DNA of 64,000 nt from Phlegmacium glaucopus. Its lineage: Eukaryota; Basidiomycota; Agaricomycetes; Agaricales; Cortinariaceae. This document shows, piece by piece, positions 54,306-64,000 of this stretch (position 1 is the first letter of the stretch; each line of letters opens with the position of its first letter). Position numbers and translations under genes: made by a program. The stretch spans positions 16,276-80,275 of the forward strand of contig MU130320.1 of assembly GCA_015039465.1 (NCBI GenBank). The letters run 5' to 3'. Below the pieces are notes generated by a model. That model did not search any database. It was given only the letters and a program-made list of their open reading frames with translations, and had not been told where the DNA came from.

Positions 54306-56295
54306 ATGGCAGCAAAATTCAACAATACACTTGTAAGGTAGGCCGCATGTGCCGCAACACGCCGTTACACCAAAAGGTCGAATATCTGAAAGATTACTCT
54401 TTCAGCTACCGGCACATATATATGGTGGTGTGTACAGCTGTATGGCAACCAGCCTTACAACACTTATCACAGGTGGCACTTTTAATTTCGCAGGAGGCAT
54501 TGACACCACTGGCAATAGAGGTGAGTGAGTAGACTTTCATTTTTTGAGGATAAATGGTGATGAATTGCTTCGAGGTATTGAACGTTTGTTCATGAACGTC
54601 TCCCCAGGGGCATTTCATGACTCTGGGGAACGTTTCGATCCACCAAAATGTCACCCCAATACTCGAGTAGCTGTCATACAGGACATCCTCGACTGGTTAG
54701 ACGATCTGGAGTCACCAGAACTTGTCATGTGGTTACATGGAGCAGCCAGTTCCGGAAAATCAGCGATCGCGCAAACTATTGCACAGATGCTCTTTGACCA
54801 AGGGCGACTTAGTGGGATTTTCTTCTTCGCTCGAGGAAGTACCACTGGACGGGATGATGAAAGGAGATTAGTCCCTACCCTTTCTTATCAACTTTCCAAG
54901 TACTTGCCTGAGACACGGGCTCACATTTCTATGGCAGTTCTTAGCGATCCTGCCATTTTCGATCTTTCTCTTCTTCCACAGGTCGAGAATTTACTTATCA
55001 ACCCTCTCTGGATCAGCTCAAATGCGGTTCCTACCCAATTTAATGCTTTTCCTCGACTCTTTATCATTGACGGCTTAGACGAATGTCGCGATGCAGATGC
55101 TCAGTGCCGCATTTTACAGGTATTCTCAGCCGCCATGGAGTCTATGCAACATCACCTGCCCCATAAGCTCTTGATCACCAGTCGATCAGAAGTACACCTT
55201 CTAGCTGGATTCAATGAACATAATACTGCCGCAGTGTGTCGTCAATTACAGCTAGATACCTCCTATCATCCGGATGACGACATCCGACAATTTTTGCGAG
55301 ACAATTTTTGCAAGATCAAATGCGAACATCACGTTGGCGCTTCTCTTGGAAAATCATGGCCGTCAGAGGAAACTATCTCCTCACTTGTTCGGAAATCATC
55401 TGGACAATTTACCTACGCTTCTATGGTTGTAAAATTTGTTGCATCCGCCCAACATCATCCTGCCGAACGCCTGGAAATCATTTTGGGATTGAAAACAGCT
55501 GGACGTAATGAGCCTTATCCTCCTAACCCTATCCACGATGAACTGCGTCGCCGTGGGGATGGCGAACCCGTCGACGACGACCTGTTGGGCGATTGTGACG
55601 TGCATCCGAAGAGAGCAGTCTTCTCTGTCCCAGATGAGCCCTCACAAGCATATTTCTTCGCATTCAATCAATATGTCAGAATCAGATTCACTCCCGGAAA
55701 AGTCGACGATACAATCATGATCGGACCAAAACCCATTATCAACGAGTGGCCTGCATTGCGGAAAGCCGGTTTCAGTAGAATTGACGCTGTCGTTCCAAGC
55801 TCAAATGGCGGTGGAGAAACTTACTTCTTCTCTGGAACCCAATACGCTCTTGTGAAGGTTGTCCCTAGTACGACTGACGACCGCCTCATCAACGGACCAA
55901 AGAGCATTGCCACAGCATGGCCGTCCCTTCGACAGGCCGGCTTCGACACTGTGGATGCTGCTTTTCTAAGCCCACATTACAAAAACGAGATTTACTTCTT
56001 TTCCGGAACGAAGTATGCCCTGATAAAGGTTATACCCTATACAACTGACGATAAGCTCATCTATGGACCAAAGACCATTGCAGCAGGATGGCCGTCGCTT
56101 CGCAAGGCAGGCTTCAACACTGTAGACGCCGTGCTTCCAATTCCAAATGGGAACGGAATGACTTATTTCTTTTCTGGTTCGCAATACGTCCTGGTAAAGG
56201 TTATCCCACATACAACTGATGATGTGCTCATCAATGGACCCAAGAGTGTCGCCACCAAATGGCCATCCCTTTGCCAAGCTGGATTATACTGGTAG
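54306..56295 (+). CDS. NACHT ATPase fused to four hemopexin-like repeats
   Basis: ATG 54306 opens MAAKFNNTL, interrupted by a 128-bp MITE; exon 1 then gives ITGGTFNFAGGIDTTGN to a donor at 54521. A 54-nt intron (54521-54574) joins GIERLFMNVSPGAFHDSGER in frame with the long frame to 56295. NACHT: P-loop GAASSGKSAI (54748), FFFARG, Walker B LFIIDGLDEC (55067), LPHKLLITSRSEVHLL. A linker (NEPYPPNPIHDELRRRGDG) leads to four hemopexin-type blades: KRAVFSVPDEPSQAYFFAFN, RIDAVVP-YFFSGTQYALVKV, TVDAAF-YFFSGTKYALIKV and TVDAVLP-YFFSGSQYVLVKV, each ending GPK...WPSLR-AGF. NACHT ATPases of fungi act as NOD-like receptors, usually with ANK, WD40 or TPR sensors; hemopexin blades in that place are unusual. 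The MITE shifts the frame of exon 1, but ATG 54592 (MNVSPG) would still give NACHT plus propeller. It converges on F-box copy H. Confidence 0.88.
54332..54459. mobile_element. 128-bp MITE-like insertion in NACHT exon 1
   Basis: Ends TGTAAGGTAGG and, reverse-complemented, TGTAAGGCTGG; flanked by ACACT on both sides (54327-54331 and 54460-54464). The left-arm exon lacks it (AATACACTTATTACAGG). Its left edge creates a donor-like GTAAGG and its right flank keeps an acceptor-like CACAG, but removal between these would change the frame. Confidence 0.75.
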
Positions 56296-56426
56296 CTACC
56301 AGTCGCCATAGTATTTTGAGTTTTTTGTTTTCGGTACACAAGTCCCCTAGTGCATAGTTTCCATAGTCATTACCCAGAGTCTCGCCTCTTACAATATAAA
56401 TTGAATGCCAAAACAAAAACATAAAT

Positions 56427-57586
56427 CTAAAAGATGAAATGAACTTCTACGCTAGAACGTAACGGTTGGGGAGAACCAGGCGTAATAATCATTACAGTCT
56501 GACTGCGAGACGACGCAGCTGGAAAAGTCTCATTGAGCAACATCCGAACTTCCAATGAGTCACGAGAGTATTTGTGTAAAAAAACGAGATCAAGGGTCTT
56601 GAGATCTTGATATCTTGGACTTGATAAGATTTCATCGATGGGTAAAAAAATTCCTTTGGCTAAGAGTTGTTGTATCTGGGGAAGATTATATACATAACCG
56701 GAGAGAATTTCAATTTGGATCTGGGCAAGCATGGGTGTAGTGCTCGAGAAACCGGGATAAGAAATTTCCAAGAGAATTTTCACCATACAGATACATCGTG
56801 AATGACACCTGGATGGATTCTAGGACTGGGAAGATGATAGTTGATTTGAAATTGAGGAAGAACCTAGCTATGTAGAGAGATAAATCAAGTATACGAACCG
56901 GGAGAATTACAAAGTTTACCATTATCGCCGTGAGATGGATCACACAGAATGAGGGTAGTTAATGTTGGAGCCGCATGGGTCATAATTATTCCAACCGCCT
57001 CGTCGTCATTTGACCATGGGCCCGAAATGCTCAGCCTCTTCAATAATGGAAAGAGTGAACCTGAGAGTCTCTCTGGTTGTATTTTGGCGAACACAACCCT
57101 GATGAATGTGAGCGATTCTAGATGGCGGCATGAAGAGAAGAGGGATAGCGGGAAGTTTGTCACCATCTCGAAATGGAGCACAGTTAGATAAGAAAGATTA
57201 CTGAAAAGACTACCGATGGACAAAGGAACCGCTGTGAGCATAACTTGAGTTGAGGCGGACCAATCCATCCGAATTCCTGTAGGTGACGTAGCTGTCTGAA
57301 GACAGCAGATAGACATTCGGAGGAGGGTTGATGCTTTACTGTAAACGAACATATATGTCGAGCCAAATCGGAATTGGTGTTTAAAATGTCAAGCAAACTG
57401 TCGAGTCGATTTGGAGTGGAGATCGTGAGGGATGAAAAGATAAATGAGCTCGCTTGATAATAGAATTGTCTGTTTACTAGGGGTACGAGCTAACAAAGCT
57501 GCTCGTGATTGCATATCATCGGCGGCGGATCCGAGTTCATTGAGGAAGAGATCCAATATTTCAGGAGGAAACATTTGGATGGACAT
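56427..57586 (-). pseudogene. F-box-like protein copy H, several frameshifts
   Basis: MSIQMFPPEILDLFLNEL from 57586 breaks after RAALLART, where a base is missing before CCTAGTAAAC (about 57482). The frame is then found at LDILNTNSDLARHICSFTVK, shifts again at GWIGPPQLKLC (about 57250), continues QVMLTAVPLSIGSLFSNLSY to DNGK, and in exon 2 shifts near HSTPM, read TMLAQIQIEILSGY. It ends SSVEVHFIF, stop 56427. Its partner is copy A: both end in front of a NACHT-hemopexin gene. Confidence 0.87.
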
Positions 57587-57610
57587 ATCGTTCTTCGAAC
57601 TTCTTTCCAA

Positions 57611-58349
57611 GTCGACGAAGCAAGAAAAAATAAGCTGGGAATAAGTCTTGAATAAGTACCTTTAATCGGCTAACTTTAAACAAGGGTAGCGTCGCTTGTT
57701 AAAGTCTTTAAAACTTCAGATTTCGGATCTCAGGGCATGCCCGATAGGCGGGCCTGGGGTCCTGGTAGCCCTCAATTGCCTTTGGGAGGTTCGCATGGGA
57801 AAGATTTCGGTGATAGGACATGCTACAACAACTAGTAGCCAGTACAGTAGTCAAGCAGTAGCAGCCAGTTCAAGAATATGTTCAAATTTTGATACGATAC
57901 TAGGTACTTAATTTTTTGAAAGGCTCCATCTCAGCGGCAACCTTTCACAACCCTGGCTTGATGCCGAAAAAAATATTTATGAAGCTACCTTGTTTGGGAT
58001 CCTTTCTCAGGCTTCCTGGAGGCTCTTGAGATGTTATCTCTTGTCTCCTTTTCTATCTCCTTTTCTATCCCCTCAAAGTTTTACCTGATGCTGCCTTTGT
58101 AAGATGGTAATTGATATTTATTTGCCTTCCCCCCCTTCCCCTACGTCGATGTGCGAGCACCGAGAAGCTAGTGTTTCAGCTCCATGTGAAAGTTTTTTTA
58201 GTATGAACACATACAATTACATCAAACCTTGTTAGAACCCTGAATTTATGACAATCAATATGATTGTGCACAGGGAGTCTGTTCTCATCTCTGATACCCG
58301 TTAAAGTCAGGAGACTTTAACAGAAATTTAAGATATCTCATGTGTTATG
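57611..58349. other. No gene recognised
   Basis: End of the duplicated right arm; homology with 6.1-6.2 kb fades here. Nothing coding was identified. Confidence 0.45.
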
Positions 58350-58895
58350 CTCAGTAAAAACAAAAAGTCAGGTAAAGTCACGGTAAAGTCATGTAAAGTC
58401 ATGGTAAAGTCAGGTAAAGTCATAGTTTGTGACTTTCAAGTGACTTTACTAAACTAAATTGCAAAAATTTTGACTACCACACGACTATGAAATTGATGAA
58501 CACAAGGTCGACTGGTCATATGTTTTTAAAATGGCTCTAGTTGGAATTTTGGGTCTCAAGACGGTCAGATTCTGATCTCAAATTAAAAACCAGTCTAGTC
58601 AGCATTGGCACGACCTTGCCATTGAGCTAAGTTGTAGTTACTATTACTTACTATTAGTATCTTAGAGACATTACATATTATAGCAATTACATATTATAGC
58701 AATGATTGATGCATCAATGACTAATGGTTTCGCACCAACTTTTGATTGATCTTGATGAACAGTGAACACCAATTTTAGTAGTCATATAAGCGTCAAAATT
58801 TTTGTCATTTAGTCAGGTACGTGACTTTTGCTTGACTTTTGCCCATCTTTCATGTGACTATTACATGACTTACATGACTTCTGGTTTTTACTGAG
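58350..58895. mobile_element. hAT-like MITE
   Basis: Ends CTCAGTAAAAAC and, reverse-complemented, CTCAGTAAAAACC; flanked by TGTTATG on both sides (58343-58349 and 58896-58902), 7 bp or 8 depending on how the edge is placed. Subterminal arrays of GTAAAGTCA on the left (58360-58435) and TGACTTTTG/ATGACTTACATGACTT on the right are inverted to each other. No coding capacity. Confidence 0.8.
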
Positions 58896-59339
58896 TGTTA
58901 TGAGTGACTTTCTTGAAGTTTTTTTCACTTTACTGTTAAATTCAAGCTAACGGCCGTGGGCCACATATAGATAACGGGTATCTTGTACTTCTTGGCATTT
59001 GAAATTGAGGTAAACAATACGGCACCTACAGTCGTTACACTCTTTATAAGCTTTATTTCAAGGTTCTCTTGGACATGGACATCAACATCCACTACGTACG
59101 AGCTGCAAGATTAGAGCCACAAGAAGATAGCGAGAATACCAATGTAGCTGGGCCATTGGCTGGCACCAGCAAACCTTGGATATGCTGACCATTGACCTCA
59201 GAGACTAAAATAGTTGACAAATTGTAACATTAGTAGTTTGAATTTGAATTGAAATTCTATTGGTGCATAGTCCAAGGAGTGTTTCAGAAGTGATCGAACC
59301 ATTGCTCTCACTCACACAACCACCACTCTCACTCACTTC
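58896..59339. other. Upstream region of the recombinase gene
   Basis: No gene. GATACCCGTTA near 58296 and its complement TAACGGGTATC near 58972 could be ends of an older element around the MITE, but no target duplication supports this. Confidence 0.4.
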
Positions 59340-61823
59340 ATGGCTTGCGCTTCAAGCCCTTCAAAGATCCCTCCCAAAACAGGTGGCAGAAAACCTAAAC
59401 AACCACCGCCAAGTTACTTTTCAGTAAAGAAAACGGCAGTGAACGGCAAGAAGACCCACGGGAAAGCCCAGAATACCACCATAAATTATGATGGACATAT
59501 CCGTCGTGGCAAGGAATTCTTAGCAGCCTATTCTCGAGATGATCAGTTGAGTGAGGCAAGAGGGGAGAGTAACAGCGCAGCAAATACCGACAGTGACACA
59601 CCGATGGATCCCGAATTCCCTTACGCATTCACTGGCCCGCCAGCGAAGTGCACACCATTTGCGCTCTCAACTTTTCTTGCACATAAATGTTTCACAGAGA
59701 ATGTTGGGGTGTCGACAGCATCCCAAGTCCATGCGGCATTTCTTCATTACTATGACAATATGTAGGTCATATTACTGGCATTTATGATCGCTAAAAGACT
59801 TACCCTTAAAACCAGGGACGGAGATAGGTTTCATGGGCGCTGGATGCAGGATGGTGTTACAAAAGAGTGGATTGGAAATCCAGCTCGTTCAGGCGAGGTT
59901 GAAGACATGCTCAGCGCATGCAAAAACAAAGATGGTGAAGGGGAGAGGAAGCATTCACGAGCTATTAGAATCCAAGATATGGAAGCCCTATATGTTTATT
60001 CAGAGAAAAACCCTGTGAAGGAGGAGGACGCCGGTGGCATACCGTTAAGCTTATCAGAAGTTGGGTTGGCAGGGTCGTCATTATTCTTCAATGCCCTTTC
60101 AACAACTGGGTTCACAATCTGGACACAGTATGAGCAATCAGTGGTTCCAACTTGCTCCAACACTGACTTACCAGAACTTCTAGCAATTGCGAGACCATAA
60201 GCTTGCAGTATGGGAACCTCGAGTTTGCTGACTCAAGAAACCGACATCAAGGAAATTTTTTTACAGTTAATCTTCGCAATCGAAAGAATTGGCAGCATAG
60301 AGTGAAAAAAAATGAACAGCAGTTAAACGGTAAGTACTTACCATTTAGACTAGTAGCCAGCTTGAACTGAGAGCGCTCATGGACATGGATGCAAATATTT
60401 GCAGGTCACACCTACAACATTTATGCCCAGCCAAAAACACCTGCCATCGATATGTATGTTCACATGCTGAAGTGGCTTGATTTCTATGAAACACACCTTT
60501 TGCACCGTCTGCTCAGAGCCAACGATTACTTATTCCCGACAATTGGGGCAAATGGAACATCCACACATCCAGATCAAGGCATCTCATCCGATGTTGCTAG
60601 GAGCAAGATTGTTGAGAGGGCAGAGAGGGCGGGTATACATGGCGCAAATGAATTCACCACACATTGTTTCCGTCGAGGTGGGGCCCAATATCGCTTCATG
60701 TTCGCACCTGTGGAAGACCGTTGGACATTGGCCCGGATTCGTTGGTGGGGAGGGTGGGCCTTGGGAGAACATGTACGTCCTAGTTTCAGAGAAAAGTTTG
60801 ACTTTTAGTTAGTAAATTGGCCAGCGCGACACGTTGATACGTTACCTACTCGATGAACTATACACATATGAGCAAGATCACAGCAACGCACTGTGTCCTT
60901 CTCATGGCTCCGAGTCCACTGGGGGATTACCAGACATTGATGAAAATGTCAATCCCGTAGCGTCCATTACTGCCGCCGAGTCACATAGACTGTTTTCCGC
61001 ACAGGCCGAAGCTGCTCTGAGGCTCGAAAATCAGTTGAATGAGCTTCAACAAGGATATACTCACCTAGCATCAAAAATAGACCAACCAAGACCAGAAAAT
61101 ATTTTCGCAAGCGGCCTGAGTGCCACAAAATCGGTATGTTACCATACTACAAGTACTTGTCGTGCAGCCTGTCATGTCTTCCTATACACATAGTGGCAAC
61201 CGCAGTATCTGGCACCGACAACCTGGGAGAGATCAGCAGAGGGAATAACAGCAAATGAAAACAGAAGAACCTTTGACCCATATATCCACTTGCTACACCC
61301 ATTTTACATCCAACCACCAACCATCCAAACCCCTTTCTCAACCGTTATCCCACCTGAGGTCGTGGTATACAACATCGGCAACAATGGTAGTAGCCATTCC
61401 AACAACCACCACCCTCCATTGAACCAGCCTCCCAAACCATCCCACATAATCCCGGAAATCGGCCGTAAATTGGGCGCAGCGGCGTGGAGACAAGTCATCA
61501 GAGACTGGGAGGAAACAGATCCAAGTCGTTGCCATGATGTCGCACTCAAAGACTGGGATCCAGAGTGGCACCGATCTACCGGGGAAAGCGTCAAGTATGG
61601 GCAGCGGCAGATGATCACGATTGAGTTTATCGAGCGGTGAATATTCTTGCCAAGTGCCCAAAGTTGATGTCGACGTTTGGCTGACTGTTAGTTTCCTTTC
61701 AGTTATAATAGGGATGAGGAGGCTTTTGAAAATGCTTACCCAGAACATCGGAGGGGTGTGATGCCGCTCGTCATAGCCATTCGAGCTGAGCAACAGCGCC
61801 AGGGTCTATGCCATCGTCGATGA
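59340..61823 (+). CDS. Crypton-like tyrosine recombinase, complete seven-exon gene
   Basis: Exons 59340-59761, 59816-60127, 60175-60329, 60405-60772, 60825-61133, 61194-61636 and 61703-61823 join in one frame of 709 residues; all introns are 47-75 nt GT-AG. Residues 1-140 are basic and low complexity, then DGDRFHGRWMQDG, FFNALSTTGFTIWTQ, a middle FTVNLRNRKNWQHRV and GHTYNIYAQPKTPAIDMY. Box II is FTTHCFRRGGAQYRF (H-x2-R), then RIRWWGGWA, then DTLIRYLLDELYTYE with the likely nucleophile Tyr. The C-terminal part has a Gln/Leu coiled coil (ALRLENQLNELQQGYTHLAS) and WRQVIRDWEETDP to ENAYPEHRRGVMPLVIAIR. The box I Arg expected as R-x2-E reads S-N-C-E here, so activity is uncertain. Such recombinases cut and rejoin DNA to move their element. 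A broken copy is at 3222-3591. Confidence 0.85.
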
Positions 61824-62567
61824 GGCAAAAAGAGAGCGGAAACATGCTGAATAGAATATCATAACCGTCAATTTATTATTTATCTGTGAGCAGTGATGAT
61901 TTTTCACCTGGGCAGTAAAACCGAAACTAACTGGAACTGTCTGTCTCAATCGAGTCGTCAATGGATGGTTCTGAGTCCTCCTGATGAAAAGCGAGGGGTC
62001 ATAAGAGAGGAGAGGGGCCCAGCAGAAGGCCAGTGTAGCATAGCGAGTTGAGTAAGTCCTAAGCAAAGCTGGCTGGCAGCAGCGACGAGGGTTGGAGAGG
62101 GATGAACAATGTAATGTCGTGTGTGAACACGATGCAGTGGATGCATGGTACGGGTCGAACGGTTGAGCCTTGGGGGGCTCGAGTTTCGATGGTTGGGAGC
62201 TGGAGCTGATATGTGAGGAGCCGATAGCAAGGAAGGGCCTAGGGGGCCATTTTTTTTCATTATCATGATGAGGCATGGAATGCGCCCGGCTCGTCTCCCT
62301 TGGTTACCATAAGCGGCATAGCACGGCGAGGCACCGTCAGCTCCGGGGAGCCGAGCAAGCCGCCTAGGTCCATGTGTGACATCAGCTCGATCACAAATTC
62401 CCTTAAAAGGCTACGGCAAGCTCTCGGCCGCTTAGGCCCGCTTAAAGTCTACGACATAAGTCTAGTTACCAGTAGCTTGATCACACGGTTGTGAGACGTG
62501 CGTGAAACACTGAAACAGATTAGATGATTACCGACTCAGATAACTACTTTGGGTCAGAATATCAGCA
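61824..62567. other. No supported gene
   Basis: A 156-codon minus-strand frame (61806-62276) is rich in Ser/His/Leu and overlaps the recombinase 3' end; I see no domain. 62476-62567 matches the upstream region of F-box copy B reverse-complemented and is cut off by the Copia LTR. Confidence 0.5.
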
Positions 62568-62819
62568 TGTTAGGGTGTTGAACCTACTGCGAGTTTACCT
62601 ATTATTACATAATACTTACTTATAATTTCGTTGTCGTTTACTTGACACCTCAGTGCTTATTATCACTGAGGTGTAAGTCACTCATTCGTTATAGCTTAAC
62701 TATTACTTACTATGTTTTAGTTCCCTCTTTCCTTAGGTATATATTCTCGAATGTATCAGTGCTTATTATCACTGAGGTTTCCCTCTTTCCTTAGTATCGG
62801 TTACCCTGCATATTCTACA
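62568..62819 (+). repeat. 5' LTR of the second Copia element
   Basis: 252 bp, TGTTAGGGTGTTGAACC ... TATTCTACA (TG to CA ends). It has two copies of CAGTGCTTATTATCACTGAG, a 20-base hairpin-forming motif, and two of TTCCCTCTTTCCTTAG, which suggests an internal duplication of a promoter or regulatory segment. Confidence 0.85.
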
Positions 62820-62823
62820 GGTT

Positions 62824-64000
62824 ATGGGCCCCGAAGACGTCTCTGACATGAACTCAACATCTGCCTCAAGTCAAGGACTCACAATTCCGAAGCTACAGTC
62901 GAATGGCTCCAATTGGACGACCTACGCTGAGCGGGTAATGAATTACCTGACTTCGAAAGGCCTAAAGAGGCATGTTACGGGAACAGCGCGAAAACCGGTG
63001 GAATTGGTGGAACGAGTAGGGGCATACTATATGCCAGGTTCATTGACACCTATGAATGAAGAAGAAATTGAGAAGTACGAAGCCGCACAGGATGATTACG
63101 ACCAAAAACAAGCCTCAGTCCGTGAAATAATCTACAGAACGATAGACAACTCCACATTCATTCAAGTGAAGAATGAAAAGGATGCCGCGGCTGTATGGAA
63201 AAAGGTCGCATCAATCCACGCTGATAAAGGCAGTATGTACGAAACGAACCTTCTCTCCCAACTCCAAACAAGTCGTTATACCGAAGGCGAGAGCATGAGA
63301 GAGCACCTGACAAAGATGACCAAGATCAAGGAACGACTAGCAGAAATGAACTGCCCGATATCCGACGAATCCTTTGTTGCCTATATTCAAACGTCGTTAT
63401 CTCTAACACCAAGTTTCCGGTCTCTAATTACAACATTAGGTGCAACCGCACACGAATCAGGGAAGAAGCTCTCTAGCTCGAACCTAATTTGGCATCTTAA
63501 CGAGGAAGCCAACTCGGTAGCTCTCGAACAGAGTATAAACCAATCGAATGAGGCTATGATAGCCGCTACCGCTAAAGCACGAGGTTGGAATCCTAAAAAG
63601 AAGGAAAAATCTCAAAAAGAAGATATACGATGTTCCAACAAAAACTGTGGAAGGAAAGGACATACAGATAGGAACTGTTGGGAAAAAGGAGGAGGAAAGG
63701 AGCATGAAGCTCCAGACTGGGGGAAGGAAAGGAAGAAGAAACCTACAAAAGGAAAATCGGCAAACGTAGTTAACGAAAAATCCGATGACGAATCCGATAA
63801 CTACGCAATGCTTGCCTACGATCTTCCTGAGGATTCCACTGCTCTTATATGCACTTCCGATTTCCAACACGAGGCTCATACCGCTTCTAAATCGAATGGA
63901 AAAATACTCGATACTGGAGCGAGTAGCCACTTCTCTCCCGAAAAGTCGAAATTCTTGAATTATCAAGAAATAAACCCTGAACCAGTTAAAGCTGCTGACG
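62824..64000 (+). CDS. Copia gag-pol polyprotein, 3' partial, open
   Basis: ATG 62824 lies in the leader, as in the first element, and the frame is open to the window end (392 codons). Gag has LTIPKLQSNGSNWTTYAERV, like IPKLHDDGSNWADYEPRI in the other element. A zinc knuckle CSNKNCGRKGHTDRNCW follows near 63632 (C-x4-C-x4-H-x4-C), then Lys-rich linker, then the protease site ILDTGASSHFSP near 63904 with the catalytic DTG. Integrase and RT lie beyond the window. No stop, no TGA at Arg positions, in contrast to the first element; it may be active. Confidence 0.93.
   Translation, partial: MGPEDVSDMNSTSASSQGLTIPKLQSNGSNWTTYAERVMNYLTSKGLKRHVTGTARKPVELVERVGAYYMPGSLTPMNEEEIEKYEAAQDDYDQKQASVREIIYRTIDNSTFIQVKNEKDAAAVWKKVASIHADKGSMYETNLLSQLQTSRYTEGESMREHLTKMTKIKERLAEMNCPISDESFVAYIQTSLSLTPSFRSLITTLGATAHESGKKLSSSNLIWHLNEEANSVALEQSINQSNEAMIAATAKARGWNPKKKEKSQKEDIRCSNKNCGRKGHTDRNCWEKGGGKEHEAPDWGKERKKKPTKGKSANVVNEKSDDESDNYAMLAYDLPEDSTALICTSDFQHEAHTASKSNGKILDTGASSHFSPEKSKFLNYQEINPEPVKAAD

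Larger units (their letters stand above)
62568..64000 (+). mobile_element. Second Copia-type retrotransposon, 5' part
   Basis: Begins with an LTR and a leader identical to that of the first element over about 19 bases (GGTTATGGGCCCCGAAGAC), then an open gag-pol frame running off the window. The LTR sequence differs from that of the first element, so they are different families with a shared priming region. The 5 bases before the LTR are CAGCA. Confidence 0.9.

Noticed and set aside
58360..58435. Regularly spaced GTAAAGTCA repeats that could be taken for an array such as CRISPR
   Set aside because: Units are short and without unique spacers, the host is a eukaryote, and an inverted set at the other end shows they are subterminal repeats of a MITE.
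58290..58985. Outer element with GATACCCGTTA ends around the MITE
   Set aside because: Only 11 bp of inverted ends and no target duplication.
61806..62276. 156-codon minus-strand frame after the recombinase gene
   Set aside because: No domain, composition typical of chance antisense frames, and overlaps the recombinase last exon.

Overview
The window is nuclear DNA of a basidiomycete fungus, most likely an agaricomycete. Genes are split by 45-75 nt GT-AG introns. The gene families seen (NACHT STAND proteins with a GGTF-type N-terminus, F-box-like proteins, a family of membrane proteins, RNase H-bearing LINEs, Copia elements, Crypton-like tyrosine recombinases) are typical of such genomes. 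It is an accessory, repeat-rich region: I see few intact host genes and many decayed copies and nested mobile elements.

Layout. 1-3.2 kb: the 3' part of a LINE with an intact RT-RNase H frame, inserted into a tyrosine-recombinase gene. 4.1-5.0 kb: an XPG-like nuclease pseudogene. 6.2-10.4 kb: an F-box-like gene (copy A) split by two related TIR elements. 10.6-18.6 kb: a decayed NACHT-hemopexin gene, interrupted by about 4.5 kb holding a kinase-like gene, by a solo LTR and by a hAT element. 18.6-24.4 kb: a Copia element with near-identical LTRs, a nested hAT MITE and many in-frame TGA codons. 24.9-34.3 kb: repeated units of GH92 mannosidase pseudogene, small unknown unit U and F-box-like gene (copies B and C). 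34.5-53.3 kb: the same units in reverse orientation (copies D to G), interrupted by a Tourist-like MITE and by a 4.8 kb unique island with an intact membrane-protein gene. 53.4-54.2 kb: a TIR element. 54.3-57.6 kb: the better NACHT-hemopexin gene facing F-box copy H. 59.3-61.8 kb: a complete seven-exon tyrosine recombinase. 62.6-64.0 kb: the start of a second Copia element with an open frame.

The order F-box, NACHT-hemopexin, upstream hairpin segment, GH92, U, F-box and GH92 occurs on the left (6.2-34 kb) and again, reverse-complemented, on the right (57.6-39 kb). The window is therefore a large, old, imperfect inverted duplication whose arms have decayed separately. Only F-box copies C and D, the membrane-protein gene, the recombinase and most of the right NACHT-hemopexin gene read as intact.

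The most interesting candidate is the NACHT ATPase fused to four hemopexin-like repeats, a plausible NOD-like receptor with an unusual sensor. A kinase-like gene with a similar short Gly/Phe-rich N-terminal motif lies inside the left copy of this locus. All assignments come from reading the sequence; no database search was possible.
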